Part shown: piece by piece, positions 45,146 to 56,997 of the stretch
Numbering within the stretch: the stretch's first letter is position 1
How the letters are laid out: each line of letters starts with the position of its first letter
Source: Seiridium cupressi
Lineage: Eukaryota; Ascomycota; Sordariomycetes; Amphisphaeriales; Sporocadaceae
Direction of reading: 5' to 3'
DNA length: 64,000 nt
Assembly (NCBI GenBank): GCA_036674765.1
Contig: JARVKI010000008.1
Span: forward strand, 434,001-498,000
Position numbers and translations under genes: made by a program
Notes under the pieces: generated by a model
The model's database searches: none
Told to the model about the DNA's origin: nothing
The model's input: the letters and a program-made list of their open reading frames with translations, nothing else

Positions 45146-46495
45146 TCATCTGCCGAGGTTTCCTACTACGCTACCGACCATAACCGCGACCTCGCGATCC
45201 CAACCTGCTTTCTCCGGGTCTGACTTGGTTGATTTGCCCTTGGCCGCAGTAACGGTACTTGGCGGCTGGCTACCTTTGATAACGCATTCTCTTATTGCGT
45301 CTCCTACCGCGCTTCGATTGCTCTTGAGTGTGCGGGCAGACACTCCTCCACGATTGACAATTTCTACCACTCTAGTTGACAAGCTGCTTGCCATGGACCT
45401 CCAAAAATAAGAAGGCAGAGACCCGGTTTCGAGGTATGCAAGCAAAGGCTGCAGAAGATTGGGTATCTCGGCGCTTTGTTTTTGTTTCAAAAGGAGAGGA
45501 TGGGTTGGTGCCTTGGTTGTGTCGAGTATGATCTCCAAAGCGACAATGTTCTGGCATCGCGCAGCAACTTCTGCTAAAGTGCGGTCAAGTGTGGGCAGAG
45601 TTGCCAATGACCGAGCAAGTGATGCCACAGAGCTTTGTAGGGCGTTGCGGAAGTAGACTTCCAAGGCGTGAAGGAGCAATTGTGGCGTCCATTTGTCCGC
45701 TTTTACGCCCGACGTTGGTGACAACAGGTATAGTGTAGTCATGGCAGAGAGCGTCCGCGCCTTGGTCTCCTCACTCTGCGCAAATGTTGCCGTTCCACTT
45801 GCCGACCCAATTGCGAATTCACGTATGATCTGCTCTGATGTGCTCCTCACTGATCGCTCAATCGGTGCAACAATGCTGTCCTGTAGACTCTTGATCGCAT
45901 TGATTCTGTCCAAACCATGGCCCTCTTCCCCTGGCGCCTTGTGATCCAAGACCTCGCGAAGAGATAAGACTGAGTGTGCACATCTCACCAGCGCCTTGTG
46001 GTCCTCTTTCTTGCCAGCGGAGCCGGAGCTGGAAATCTCAGAGTGCTGTACTTCCAGCTGCCGTCCCAATTGTAGACACCGCCCGACCGACCGTCCCAGC
46101 TTGAGTGTTTCCCAAAGACGGGAAGCAACCTGCTTCACCTCATCTGCTTCTGCATGCTTCTGTATGACCTCTTTCTCCAGCTGCTTGTAGCTCTCATTCA
46201 AGCTTTTGACCTGATTGTCAATCTCGGATATTATTCTCGTACTCGACTCGGTCTGGTCTTTTGTGTGAGTCAGAAGAGGGATCGCAGATCTTGTCGTGAG
46301 AAGGTCTATGTGCGAGTCTATCTCCTGCGCATCGAAGAGCACTCTGGACAGCGGTGTCGAGAGATCCAATGTGGCATCGTTGGCGTTATTCGTTGCAAGA
46401 ACGAGCGCATTGGCGAAAGAGGCCGGGGTGAATCCTGGGTCTAGAAACGTCTCGTAGTCAATGTAAGACGGCTCTTCATCTGCATTGGCCGCCAT
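45146..46495 (-). CDS. cog5: Conserved oligomeric Golgi complex subunit 5
   Basis: A single-exon gene of 449 residues. The N-terminus matches the Cog5 family: YIDYETFLDPGFTP, SFANALVLATNN, then DLSTPLSRVLFDAQEIDSHI, followed by long helical, coiled-coil regions and the characteristic LLLHALEVYFRNALQSSVAS. Cog5 belongs to lobe B of the COG tether that docks retrograde vesicles at the Golgi and keeps glycosyltransferases in place. The start is the ATG at 46495 (MAANADEEPSYIDYETF); the frame extends further upstream, but only to a GTG. The length fits fungal Cog5, which is shorter than animal Cog5. Confidence 0.9.
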   Translation of the reverse strand: MAANADEEPSYIDYETFLDPGFTPASFANALVLATNNANDATLDLSTPLSRVLFDAQEIDSHIDLLTTRSAIPLLTHTKDQTESSTRIISEIDNQVKSLNESYKQLEKEVIQKHAEADEVKQVASRLWETLKLGRSVGRCLQLGRQLEVQHSEISSSGSAGKKEDHKALVRCAHSVLSLREVLDHKAPGEEGHGLDRINAIKSLQDSIVAPIERSVRSTSEQIIREFAIGSASGTATFAQSEETKARTLSAMTTLYLLSPTSGVKADKWTPQLLLHALEVYFRNALQSSVASLARSLATLPTLDRTLAEVAARCQNIVALEIILDTTKAPTHPLLLKQKQSAEIPNLLQPLLAYLETGSLPSYFWRSMASSLSTRVVEIVNRGGVSARTLKSNRSAVGDAIRECVIKGSQPPSTVTAAKGKSTKSDPEKAGWDREVAVMVGSVVGNLGR

Positions 46496-46823
46496 ACTGA
46501 CTTCAGAGCCTGGCGGGTTGTGGGAATCCACGAGAGAACCGACAGCAAAGGGGTTGGTTGGCAGTGAAGCTTGTCAACGGTGCCAATTGCTGAGACGCCA
46601 TTGCGTAAACTCCAGTGCCCCGCGATGTGGCTTGATTGCATTGTATGGTGGGCTTGCAACCACCAGTGGCAGGCACTTGGCTGACAGCGCTGGCTGTTAC
46701 TGCTGTAATCACTCCTCAATTCGGTGGCATTGAGCTTCTTGATCGTATCATTCATTTCAAAAACTTCAATGATAACCGTTTACATTATATTACAACCTTT
46801 GCGACGGCACGCTTTGAGGCCTC
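46496..46823. other. Intergenic region
   Basis: Promoter region of cog5 and 3' flank of the next gene; nothing else seen. Confidence 0.45.
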
Positions 46824-47363
46824 TTAGCATTCCTTGACCCGCTTCCTTGTCCAGCCTCCTCTGCCCCGACCCAGAGTACCCGTCTGTTTCGGTACCCCAT
46901 ACTGATCAAACGTCCATCTCTCGCCAGGTAGGCAAGTCACGTAGATATTATGACTCCCCTCCCTCGGAAATCCGCCTTCCTTGTCCCAATTCTCTTCCAT
47001 CTTTTCACGCTTGGCACTCTTCTTCTTGCCCTGCTTGATGCGGAGTTTCTCGAAGTACACATATGCAGCATAGAAGACAGGATTGTGGCCACCGGCCTTC
47101 GGTCCCTTCATCTTCAGATACCTGCCGACATGGGATGCATTGATCTTGCTATGGGGGAGCAAGTCGCTAAGCTCGCGAGCGAAGGCTGCTTGTGTGGTGT
47201 TTTTCAAGTGCCCATTGATCTTTTTACGAATATCGTCGCAAGTGTCGTAGATCTTCACGTTCTCGTCTATTTCCCCGTCGAGATGAATATCTGATAATTC
47301 AGCAGCGGTTGGGGCATCTTTGGAGGGCTCCTTGACCTTCGATGCATGCCACATGCATGTCAT
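46824..47363 (-). CDS. Conserved fungal protein, DUF7726-like
   Basis: A single-exon frame of 179 residues. The core reads TCDDIRKKINGHLKNTTQAA, FARELSDLLPHSKINASHVG and NPVFYAAYVYFEKLRIKQGK, followed by a basic stretch (KKKSAKREKMEENW) and EGGFPREGSHN. This order (a short helix-turn-helix-like module with TQAAFAREL, then FYAAYVYFEKLRI) is that of a widespread uncharacterised ascomycete family annotated as DUF7726. The basic C-terminus and HTH-like module hint at DNA binding, which is inference. The ATG at 47363 is the start, because an in-frame stop lies just upstream. Confidence 0.75.
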   Translation of the reverse strand: MTCMWHASKVKEPSKDAPTAAELSDIHLDGEIDENVKIYDTCDDIRKKINGHLKNTTQAAFARELSDLLPHSKINASHVGRYLKMKGPKAGGHNPVFYAAYVYFEKLRIKQGKKKSAKREKMEENWDKEGGFPREGSHNIYVTCLPGERWTFDQYGVPKQTGTLGRGRGGWTRKRVKEC

Positions 47364-48982
47364 TATTGAAGCTCAGATCGATGTGAGGTGAAACCTGTAA
47401 GCACAGACCCTACAAAAAAGTTCCAGGTGGCTCCAACATGATCAAACGTCCAAGGCCGTTGCATCGCATCTTGGGCATTGCCCGAGCTGCATATCCTTAT
47501 AGATGCAAGCTGATTTTGACCTGATTTAATTAACTTAATATATGTCTGAAAGCCGTTTCAACGTAAGGCTTTCAACAAGCACACTAAATCAAATAATAAT
47601 GATGTGGGAGACACGGATGCCCGGCCTGGTCGAACGTAGGACTGATAAGGCTGAGGTCTCCATGGCCTTTGTAAGCCCATGAGGTTTGATATGTTTCCCG
47701 GAATTGGCTTTCTGGTCCTATGAGTAAGTCAAGCTAACAATTTCGGTGAGAACCTGAAATGCGTCGAAGAATATTACAGATGTGGGCTGACAGAATGCGC
47801 CCGATGTGTTCGATTCGTGGGCTAGCCAAGGAAGCATACCACAAGGCTGCCAAGTCTCTGGTATCGTCCTTGCAGTTGTGTATGTATGCAGTCATCCCTG
47901 CTTGCGATGAACCCTCCCGACTGTAGTGGAGATAAATAAGTACAGTGCCCCCATCACTTTCGCTGGGCGCACCTTCACAGCAACTCACCTAAGCCTTGGA
48001 GCTCGCCCGAAGAGAAGCTCATAAGTTTCACAAGCGCCCGTAACCCAATGCCGTACGTGACTGACTACGTGCCAACTTACCGCCTGGATCAGGCCGGCCT
48101 GTTAAAATACTTGCATTCTATTTTTACATCCGACACATACAGGAGAAACATCAAGCACGAAGTAGGTTGGAATTCGTACAACATACCCGTTCCTCGATTG
48201 ACTGTGTTTCCTTTCTAGGCTTTTGAGGATCACTACCGGGTATCGATCCCTCGGCTTTTAACAAAGGTGGACACTCTAATGGGTGATCAAAAGACCGCAA
48301 CTCATCTGACGCTCGTATGCTTTTTAGGAAGAGAAACACGATTCTTTTCTCGAGAGATTCCGCTTTGCCAAGCGCGACGAAGACCCTTTTGCAGATTGAT
48401 CAGTGGCAGTTCGAGGCTGAGGCAGTTGAGAGGAGTGGAGGACTGATCCTGTTTGTCGAAGGTGGCAATGAACTGGTTGGATCTTGGTGGTCTTCGTAGT
48501 CTGGGGCTGATGATGTGGCTGGATTGTACTATGCAACATAGCCAATGAATGATTCTCTTTACAGTGGCACATATTACATCCCAGGCTCACCCGTAATATC
48601 TGAGGGAGCCCACAGCCGAGGCCATGCAACTGAATCAGCTATATTATGGACCCCGCTCTGACAGGGTTCATGTTGGGGGCCAGAGTTATGTATCACAATA
48701 GTCCTACAGCCTTGCCACTAACTAATAATACCCCTGCAAATGTTTTTCCACTTTGCTGCTCAGCTCAGGCCGCCCCCCCAAAACACAAAAGTAGTACGAC
48801 CTGTTCTGCTCGAGATAACACATATTGACTTTGCTGCGAATGTGTTATATACCTATATATCTCTGATACCACGGATTTCATGGTCTGGTGAGTGCGGTAA
48901 AGCATAGCTCCCGTCGCACAAACAGCTTGAGGATCAATGCGACTAACTATGTGCTCAGTCGTGACCGCAATGCACATCTACA
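47364..48982. other. Intergenic region
   Basis: About 1.6 kb between divergent genes. I see no gene; sequence near 48800-48860 is AT-rich with TATATATC motifs and probably holds the promoter of the CorA-like gene. Confidence 0.45.
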
Positions 48983-51166
48983 ATGGCCGCATCAACAGAC
49001 CATACGGCCGAGTTCGAGGAATCGCGGCAGAACCATCATTTATACCCAAGTAATATCGTTAGGAAACAAGCGTTCCTCCATACAGTTGAAAGATACAGAC
49101 GGAGCCTGCAACAGAAGCAAATATTCCATGAAACTCATAGGTCGCTCTTTCTTCTAGACTCGGTGGTTACCAATGCGGAGACCCCAGGTAAGATTCCTTG
49201 ATTCCACCCAGAAACTTGGCTAAGATATCTTCTGCCATATAGAACTCAAATTCAAAAACACAAAGCCTGATACTTTGGACAAACTCACGGCTCATCTTGT
49301 CAAGCCTTCAGACCCATTATGGCGTTTCATGTGCGTATCGACGATCAGAGTAAACCAACGTGGAAGCTCTTAAATCTAATACGAGTATAGCTTCCTGCAT
49401 TCGCCTTCCTCGCGGTCTCCCCTGGGATGTACAATCGAACAACTAACCACATTGCTCACGCACCACCAAGTAATGCCGTCATTTCTAGACCTAGTATTGG
49501 CATTCAAGCCACGTTCGAAGCCCATCACTCATGCCATGTTCAGGAATGAGAGCTACCTGCAAGAAGATAGCCCCCAATTCGTCCTGCCAGGGTTCGGAAG
49601 GTCTGGGCATCAGATACAAAGTGCTTTTAGCCTGCTGTCCGTAGAGCAATCGGACGCGCCAAATGAGCTAAATCCATGGCCTCTGCGTCAGACGGCCTTG
49701 TATCACTCATTCGATGTCGCATCTGGCCAAACACTGTTTATCGTGCTCAAAGCAGATACGAATATACTAAAACGTATTAATCAAGAGACTCTCAAGAACG
49801 CTGAGATGCAGCCGAGCTCGTTCGTCGTTGCTGAAAAGTCTTTCGCCGCAACACTCCTAGTACAACTCATGGTAATTGAGTGGTGCGCTGAAAATTGGTT
49901 AGATTATACTGAGCACTTTGAGGTGAAGGTAAGAGAGAAATCCATTGAAGCAAAGATGGCTCCAGTCTCGGCTGCTATGAGCCCGATGGCACTCGAGATG
50001 AACGTATCTCGAAGGAGCACAGCATCATCACCAGTTGTGTCAAGGATGGGCACGTTTACAAGACAAAGTACTTGGGGCCGAGAGTCTAAGCCGTCAACAA
50101 GTCAGCTCCTACAGCAAGACAGCACTATATTAGAAGCTACTACCGCAGCGACTGATTCCCAACCGGCAAGTCCAACTGCATCTATGCCGCCTCCAAGGCG
50201 GCAGACATCGAGTCTCCGACAGTCTGTTGCCGATCTGTTTGCAAGAGTCTCAAGTTCACAGCTCAAAGGCTCTAGGGGTGAGGATATTGAGATGGCCTGC
50301 CGAAACAGCCAGGAGAACGGCCTCCTTGATTTCAATATCGATGAGAACCTTTCATTTGAGGAGTTCCAACGGATGAATCGTTGGAGCGAAGAACTCGAAC
50401 AGTCACTGACGGCGATTGAACAAAACCAAGGAGTACTCAAACAACTTCGAGAGCATTACCATGAAGTTATAGAGTCGTATGCGTTTAGGAAACATATCAA
50501 GGCACATGATGTCTCGAGCAGCGTTGCCTCGTTCTTTAGAAGGATTGATGGAGTTATGAGAGACCTTCGCGTCCACCATGACCGTTTGAAGGCGATCACG
50601 CGGACACTGGAGAATGACAAGACTCTGGTAAGTCTCAGGACCTCCGTGTCTATTATGATATCCATTTGGCAGATTGCTTACATCCGACAAATGTGCAGTA
50701 TGGCGCCGCTCTCCAGTACCAGAGTGCCAAGGTATCTGAGCATTTTGCTTACGCGGCAAGAGAGTCTGCGGACAGGATGGAGGACTGGACGAAACAAATG
50801 CACCTCATCGCGATCAAAACCAAAAACGAAACAGTCTCGATGCACGTCATCACAGTTTTCACACTCATATTTCTTCCGGGGACCTTTATTGCAGTAAGAT
50901 ACGGCTGGCCTTATGTTCGACACTTTCTTACTGCTGGTCTGACGCAAATCCAGACATTCTTCAGCAGCGGCGCGATTCAGTGGGATGAAGACGGAACGCT
51001 CGGGACGGACTATATAGCTCGTCCTGGAGGGTTGAGGTTGTTCTTCGCTACCATCATACCCCTGACGGTGGTGGTCATGCTCATCTGGGCAGTAATCTAC
51101 TGGCTAGCCCGTCGGCATAGGAAGAACATGGAAGAAAACACACCGTCGTTGATAGAAAAGGGATAG
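48983..51166 (+). CDS. CorA-like Mg2+ transporter domain protein
   Basis: Five exons (48983-49187, 49243-49330, 49391-50627, 50699-50893, 50954-51166) give 645 residues. The first 200 residues form the conserved soluble part of fungal CorA-like proteins (PLWRFIFLHSPSSRSPLG, then LLTHHQVMPSFLDLVLAF). A Ser/Thr-rich insert (about residues 240-330) follows, then long helices typical of the CorA stalk. The end has two membrane helices: MHVITVFTLIFLPGTFIATF (about 557-577) and FFATIIPLTVVVMLIWAVIY (about 604-626). The GMN signature after helix 1 is absent; the join gives FIATFFSSG, as is usual in this fungal subfamily. It is a plasma- or endomembrane protein; transport of Mg2+ is inferred and uncertain. 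Confidence 0.85.
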
Positions 51167-51944
51167 AGGTGTGTGAATATCGCCTTTGTAAGGTCAGTAT
51201 CAATATATCGTATAGCTCATGGCGAGCCTCCGTGAAGGGAGACGCATCTGCACGAAAAAGTTGGGATATTAACAAGACCATAGCATCAAATCTTAACTAT
51301 GATAGTGTTCGCCTTGTGTCGCTGTATAATAGAGCCTTGCATGCGTCGGCCATTGTCAAATTTCCAGGGTGGACACTGCCAGCAGGCCCCTGAATCCTTC
51401 GAAATCGGATTTGCAAGGTAAACGTTCAGCTGTAACATGGTTCAAAAGGTCGTGTTACCTCCATGTCAGCCGGCAGAAGGCGCTATGCTTATTTATTGAC
51501 GGTCCACTGGACTCGGGCTGGATTGGAAGGGGGCGCAGTGCCCTTTTTTAGGAGCAGTGTCGCATCTCCGGCGTGCCACTCCCACATGTCAGACAAGACA
51601 TGGGCGCAGCAGCTCCGAAGCGCTAGAAACTATCAATCCGCACTGCAAAGGTCGCATTTTTTCCAGTTCTTGCGATTTTATTTTTGGCCCCCAGCCTGAT
51701 CAGCCGCAGGGCCATCGCATTTCATCTTGTGTATTCTTCATTTACTTAAGAGATTTAAGATGCCTTCCTTCTATCACTTCAAGACATGTTGCCTCCTGCT
51801 TGCTCCCTGCTGCGTGATCGCAAACCGACCTTTTGATCCCAGAGACATTCCTTTATATCAATCCAGTCATTTCGCTCCACTCAAGGCTTAGAACTGGGCT
51901 AGCTAGCGCCAACCTTTGCAGCCAGTCGTGAGCGGTCCCGAGAC
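51167..51944. other. Intergenic region
   Basis: About 780 bp between two genes on the same strand. The last 250 bp contain pyrimidine-rich sequence and are the likely promoter of the kinase-vWA gene. Confidence 0.45.
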
Positions 51945-54548
51945 ATGGACGCCGCGGCCGAAGACACGAATTGGCAACCCACCCACCACTTCCGTGATTG
52001 GGTGGGTGCGACTCGAATCAACTATGATGGTCAAGACCTGCTAGATAACCAGCTGACGTACATCCCGCACTCCGAGTTGAAAGGATACTGGGACATAAGA
52101 AGGATCACCGCAATCCTGAGATCTTACGACAAGCCGCTGCCATACGATGCTCGGAGTATCCAGTCAGACTACCTGCGCATATTCTCGACCCTCGTCTTTA
52201 CATCAAACACGAGACGTTTTCTCGGGCTCATACTGAACGATAGCCTCGATGATACCAAATGGCCTTTGGTTGATTATCCCAGCAGATGGCATCAGCCTGG
52301 TGCCGAGTCTTTGAGTGCTTTCAAGGCCCTAAATAAAGCTCAGTGGATTTTCTTCCCGTACAGCTTCAGGACAAGCCGGCTTAATGATGCCCGATTGGAT
52401 CCTGATTGTATTCTTCCTATTGAATACTTGGAAACGATCACCGAGTTTGGAGGCTCCACTATTCAAAAGATCAGGATACACGATGGATACAATGACTTGG
52501 TGTGTTCTCCTTTCCCCTTTCCTTTTCTTTCTTTTTCTCCACATTCGACAAACCTAAGTGTCTCTCAAGAAACACAACTAACAATGCAACAGAGCCCTGC
52601 GCCGAAAGGCCAGTTCCTCGTTCTCAAAGATTACGATCTCACATGCCCTGACATACGCGATCGCACTCCAATTGAGGCCAAATATCGCACTGAGATCGAG
52701 GCGTTAACCATGCTCAGTCAATGCCCATCAGACAATTTGATCACTTTCTATGGATCTTTCCGAAAAGATGGCCATGCAACCCTTATCTTAGAATTTGCTG
52801 ATGCGGGAAACTTGGACGAATTCTTCAGAAACAACCCTCCACCAACCACTGCGGCAGATATCAGCCTCTTCTGGGCAAGATTGTTGCAATCGCTTTCAGG
52901 TTTGGATAGAATACATCAGTTAATGAGCGTGGGCATGAACAACAAAAATATCATTCAAGGGTGAGTACGAAGTAAAAATAATGAAGCCCTTAGCTGATCC
53001 AATTCAGTATCCACCAGGACATCAAGCCGGCCAACATTGTGTTATTCAAAGGTCCATCTGATTTCCCTTACGATTTCAATCCAAAAATTGCAGATTTCGG
53101 CCTATTCAGCCATGCGAGGAAGACACGAAGCAACAGCGATGAGGCAAAGGGTCCAAACAAGTATGGCACTCAAGTCTATAGTAAGATGTACAATCCAGAA
53201 AGTCGGCGAAAATTCTGCTAATCTTCTCGAGCAGGTGCTCCTGAATCCAGCGTTAACTTCCGGAACAAAACCAAGGGCATAAGTCTCATCACCCCCGGCG
53301 CTGACATATTCTCTTTCGGGGCAGTGCTGAGCGAAGCTGCATCTTGGGTTGTGGGTGGTCAATCACTCCGCGAACAATACTTGAAGAAACGAAAATCTGC
53401 GCATGCCAAACTGAAACGGTTCTCCAGAACAAGCTACGAAGGATGCTTCCACGCCGGGATGGAAAGGTTCTCTGTAGTTGAGGAGATGCACAGTCATATC
53501 AAAACGTACTGCAAAGACCATGGATACGACCATGTCACCCCAAAGATCTTGGACATTGTCCAGAATCACATGTTGCTAGCAAGATCATCCGAGCGATATC
53601 AAGCAAGTGCTTTGATAGACCGCTTCGCTGACGTCCTGCTGAGCGAGCCCCTCAGCCCCATCATCGCCCTCTCGTCAAGACGCACATCAACTTGGATGAG
53701 CAGCAATACCGGTGGCGATGGGGAGAGTACACCAACAAGCCTAGGAAGCATACAGCAGGTCAATACGTTTTTCCAGAGCAAGGTCCTTGACTCCACTGTC
53801 AAGAACCTAGTGGACCAGATCACCCGTAACCTGCGCGACCGGGACCAGTTCTTCTTCATCGACGACTCTACCAGCATGCAAGAGCACCGCAGCATCGTCC
53901 TCGAGGGGTTCCAAGCCCTCTCCTCCATCGCCAAGCGGCTCGATCCGAACAGAGTCGAACTCGCGTTCGCGTCGGAGCCTAAACGTGTCCATCGTGCCCG
54001 CAGCACAAAAAGTCTCGTCAAGGAGCTCAAGAAACATGAGTACCGACACGACCTTACCATGATGGAAAAGAGCCTATCGGAGCTAGTCGAGCATCAGATC
54101 ATCCGAAAGCTGCCCGTCAAGAAGATGGGGTTCAACATCAATCCCATCTCTCGTAAGCGGGTCAGCGTCTACATATTCACAGACGGCAATTGGGGCGATG
54201 ATCTCAGGGGTGCATGCCGCGTGGAGAGCCCGGTGAAAGATCTGATCGCAGAGGTTCAGCGTCGTAACTTGAGTCGGCATCAAGTCACGCTGCACTTTGT
54301 CCGATTTGGTGAGAGCGAGGAAGGCGGCCGACATCTCGACTTCCTGGACCATTTCGGCGAACAATTTGATTGGTGAGTTTCCTTTGAGAAATACTCCCTA
54401 CAATTTGTAGGTTCGATGAAATCGGCACTAACTAAACACTTCTAGCGACATTGTTGACGTAAAGCATATCTCGAGCGACGTTGCATCCTTTTTAATCGGA
54501 CCGCTTACTCTTCAGAACGATAGGCGGGACGAAGAGCGGCGTGGATGA
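51945..54548 (+). CDS. Protein kinase fused to a von Willebrand A-like domain
   Basis: Five exons (51945-52499, 52593-52960, 53008-53180, 53235-54372, 54446-54548) give 778 residues. Residues 1-185 are a conserved-looking fungal N-terminal module (LRIFSTLVFTSNTRRFLGL). The kinase domain follows: Lys197 in FLVLKDYD, LILEFADAGNLDEFF, the catalytic loop HQDIKPANIVL (Asp312, Asn317), ADFG (Asp337) and APE (about 367-369); all catalytic residues are present. From about 570 a vWA-like domain shows FFFIDDSTSM, a DxSxS metal-ion (MIDAS) motif at Asp575-Ser579, and VYIFTDG near 680. Intron 1 is a multiple of three, so its retention would not shift the frame. Signalling or assembly roles are inferred; the target is unknown. 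Confidence 0.82.
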
Positions 54549-55502
54549 ATTCATTCGTTTGGTTGGAGGAGCTAATACCTATTATTTACTTGCAACTATT
54601 CTTAGATACCCCGTTTCTTATTGGATACCTATTCTATTCTCCGAGGGGCACTCTTCGCCAGGGCTCGTGTCTGTATATCTAGCTATGTAAGAGTGGTAGC
54701 GAGAATCTACCTAGCGACAGATGGTGATCTGTCCAATGGATGCAATTCTTCTAATTCCTATGCGTATAGAAACCAAGCACTTGATATGAACACTTTGATT
54801 GAGGCTCAAAGTTCAGCGCACGAATGACTCACAAAGCCTAGGCGATCGAATACACTAGAAACAAGGCCTTCCTGCATCATAATTGCTTGGTTAATATCAC
54901 TTTTAAAATATGTTTATTAGCCCCTATCAAACTGGATGGACTTGAGTCATGCTTCTCTTCGGCGTTTTGCTGTATCTATGACAGCTACTATTAAGAAGGA
55001 AAATACGGCTAGATGTAAAGATCTACAGAGGAGTGCAATAAGCGATAATCTGGCAGAATCCTGCAAAATACAGCATGATTTGTATATAGTCTCAGCGTAC
55101 GCCTTCTTGATATCGGCCCCTGGAAGTATTCAATATACCACAAAACATGCCCCGACGTCGCTTGTTCGGCCGGGAAGTGCACTTGACGATTACCTAAAGA
55201 CGAATGAGAGTACGCCCATTGGCAGCACATTTCTCCTGTTTCCAGGAGCTGTCCTAAACGCATAGCTGGTTGATCTAGCGAGGGCTAGGTTGTCGGAATC
55301 TGCCAGCGATAAATATACGAATATGTGGTGACCGGCCTGACTTGCCTCGATGAAGACAATCTCGGTTTTGGTGACGAGCCGAAAATGATTGATAAAAATG
55401 GTATCCTGGTTGTATCCATTTAATTAAAATATTTTCACTGCGACTCGGTGTGATTGCTGTATAATAAATAATCATACTATCATCGCGAATTCTACATCGT
55501 TA
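54549..55502. other. Intergenic region
   Basis: About 950 bp, AT-rich towards the right. No gene that I can support. Confidence 0.45.
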
Positions 55503-55772
55503 TTAGTATGCGACTGCCTCCGAGCTAGAAGCAAGAGGGACTTCTGTGCTCCGTGATATACGAATAGGTACATATGTAGACGGATTGACGCTGAAAGCCA
55601 CCTTGATTACAACTTCGTCGCCCATCATTCCTAGCTCTGCCTTTGCTGCTGCCTCGAGCTCGCTGAACGTGACCTCGTCCCTACCCCACGTGTGAGAAAG
55701 GATAGCGTAAGTTGGGATTTCATTATCCACAAATTCTTGTAGTTCAAATGTAACGGAGTTGAGCAGTCGCAT
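55503..55772 (-). pseudogene. HET-domain N-terminal fragment
   Basis: An ATG-started frame of 89 codons encodes MRLLNSVTFELQEFVDNEIP followed by TYAILSHTWGRDEVTFSEL, the unmistakable start of a HET (heterokaryon incompatibility) domain. Intact HET proteins are several hundred residues long; here similarity stops after about 45 residues and the frame ends. I see no continuation downstream on the same strand. It is therefore a truncated relic, or possibly a short HET-derived protein. HET proteins mediate allorecognition and regulated cell death and are often lost or fragmented. Confidence 0.75.
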
Positions 55773-56244
55773 CGCGATGTCGGGGGATCTTGAAAATGTA
55801 TATCCTAGTTTAATACGCTGACCACCGGCGGCAAGCGACCGAAAGAGGCGAGCCTGAATGTCGAGCTGAAAAGGAAGAGCTTTGATCAGAATGCCCTCCT
55901 ACTGTGAAATCATCGCTCAAAATATTATTAGATGGCTTATTGGGTCGAATACCGTCCGACCGGGCGTGGCAAGCTTACAGGTGTGAACGTAGGTGCTAAG
56001 CTGAAAGAGCATGTTGTTGGTGTATATCTCTACCAATGAGATTTACTCGACTTTGGATTGCAACGTGCGGCCTCATCTATGGAGTAGGCGTGGTGTTAGA
56101 CCCTCGAAAGCGAACAGCATGCGACAAGGTTCTGTATCCATAGCTGTTTTATATTCCAGGGACTCATGCTGGCTTGCAGCTCGATGAAGTGTCGTCTGAC
56201 GGAAGTGCTGTCCGGCGCAAGCGCCCAGGTTATACTGGCCAATC
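55773..56244. other. Intergenic region
   Basis: Nothing recognisable between the HET fragment and the 3' end of rmi1. Confidence 0.45.
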
Positions 56245-56997
56245 TCAACCACGAGAATTAACCCCCGCGGCTTCCCGTAGACGAGTCAACCGGCCATCGA
56301 CCCAAGCTTTCTGCCATGCCTCGACCTTTCCGCCAACAATTGTGCACATGGTCGGCTCCAAAAGCACCATCCCCCTGGCGACTACCGTTCCCTTCTTTAG
56401 CAGGATTTTCTCGCCAATATTCAAAGTGCCAACTCCTATCTTATCGATACGTTTGAGTTCCAACCCATATACTCTCTGCCCCTTCCAATCTTGCAAAACA
56501 AGGCGGTGCGTTGAGTTCTTTGGCGTGGTGCCCGAGCCGGGTGGCCCGCCTCTCAAGTTTGGTCCCGTGGCAATAGCTTGGGTTGAGGCACTGCTCACAC
56601 TTCCTTCTTCGTCTTCCTCGCCTGCGGCAGGTAGTCGGATGACCTCCCGACCGCGGGTCTGTTCACCACGGGCAATGGCCTCCAACTCCTCGACTTGCTC
56701 CCACTTGCTCTTGGTCAGGTTGTCGATGTCAAGAACCTGGACCAGAACATCTCTGGAAAGTCGAGTCTCTTTGACCTCTTGGTTCGTGATATTGGGCGGA
56801 AATGCACTCGCTGACACATCTAGAACCCCAGCATTGGTTATATCCGTGGCCATAAGACGAGCCTTGGCCGTAGCTGTGAGCGCAGGCAGTGGAGGCATCG
56901 GGTTGCGATTTGGCATCACACTCCGGACCCATGCTAATGTTGGTGCAGGAAGCCCTTGGCCCTGCAGGCTAGAGCGGACTTGAGATGCGATGTCCAT
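56245..56997 (-). CDS. rmi1: RecQ-mediated genome instability protein 1 (RMI1)
   Basis: A single-exon gene of 250 residues starting MDIASQVRSSLQGQGLPAPT. The family order is visible: an N-terminal helical part (LAWVRSVMPNRNPMPPLPAL), ARLMATDITNAGVL, and then the OB-fold core VLVQVLDIDNLTKSKWEQVE with ELEAIARGE and REVIRL. It continues with HRLVLQDWKGQRVYGLELKRIDK and IGEKILLKKGTVVARGMVLLEP. An acidic Ser-rich insert lies in the middle. Rmi1 forms the RecQ helicase-Top3-Rmi1 complex that dissolves double Holliday junctions in the nucleus. It is divergent from vps51, with a shared upstream region of about 500 bp. Confidence 0.85.
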   Translation of the reverse strand: MDIASQVRSSLQGQGLPAPTLAWVRSVMPNRNPMPPLPALTATAKARLMATDITNAGVLDVSASAFPPNITNQEVKETRLSRDVLVQVLDIDNLTKSKWEQVEELEAIARGEQTRGREVIRLPAAGEEDEEGSVSSASTQAIATGPNLRGGPPGSGTTPKNSTHRLVLQDWKGQRVYGLELKRIDKIGVGTLNIGEKILLKKGTVVARGMVLLEPTMCTIVGGKVEAWQKAWVDGRLTRLREAAGVNSRG

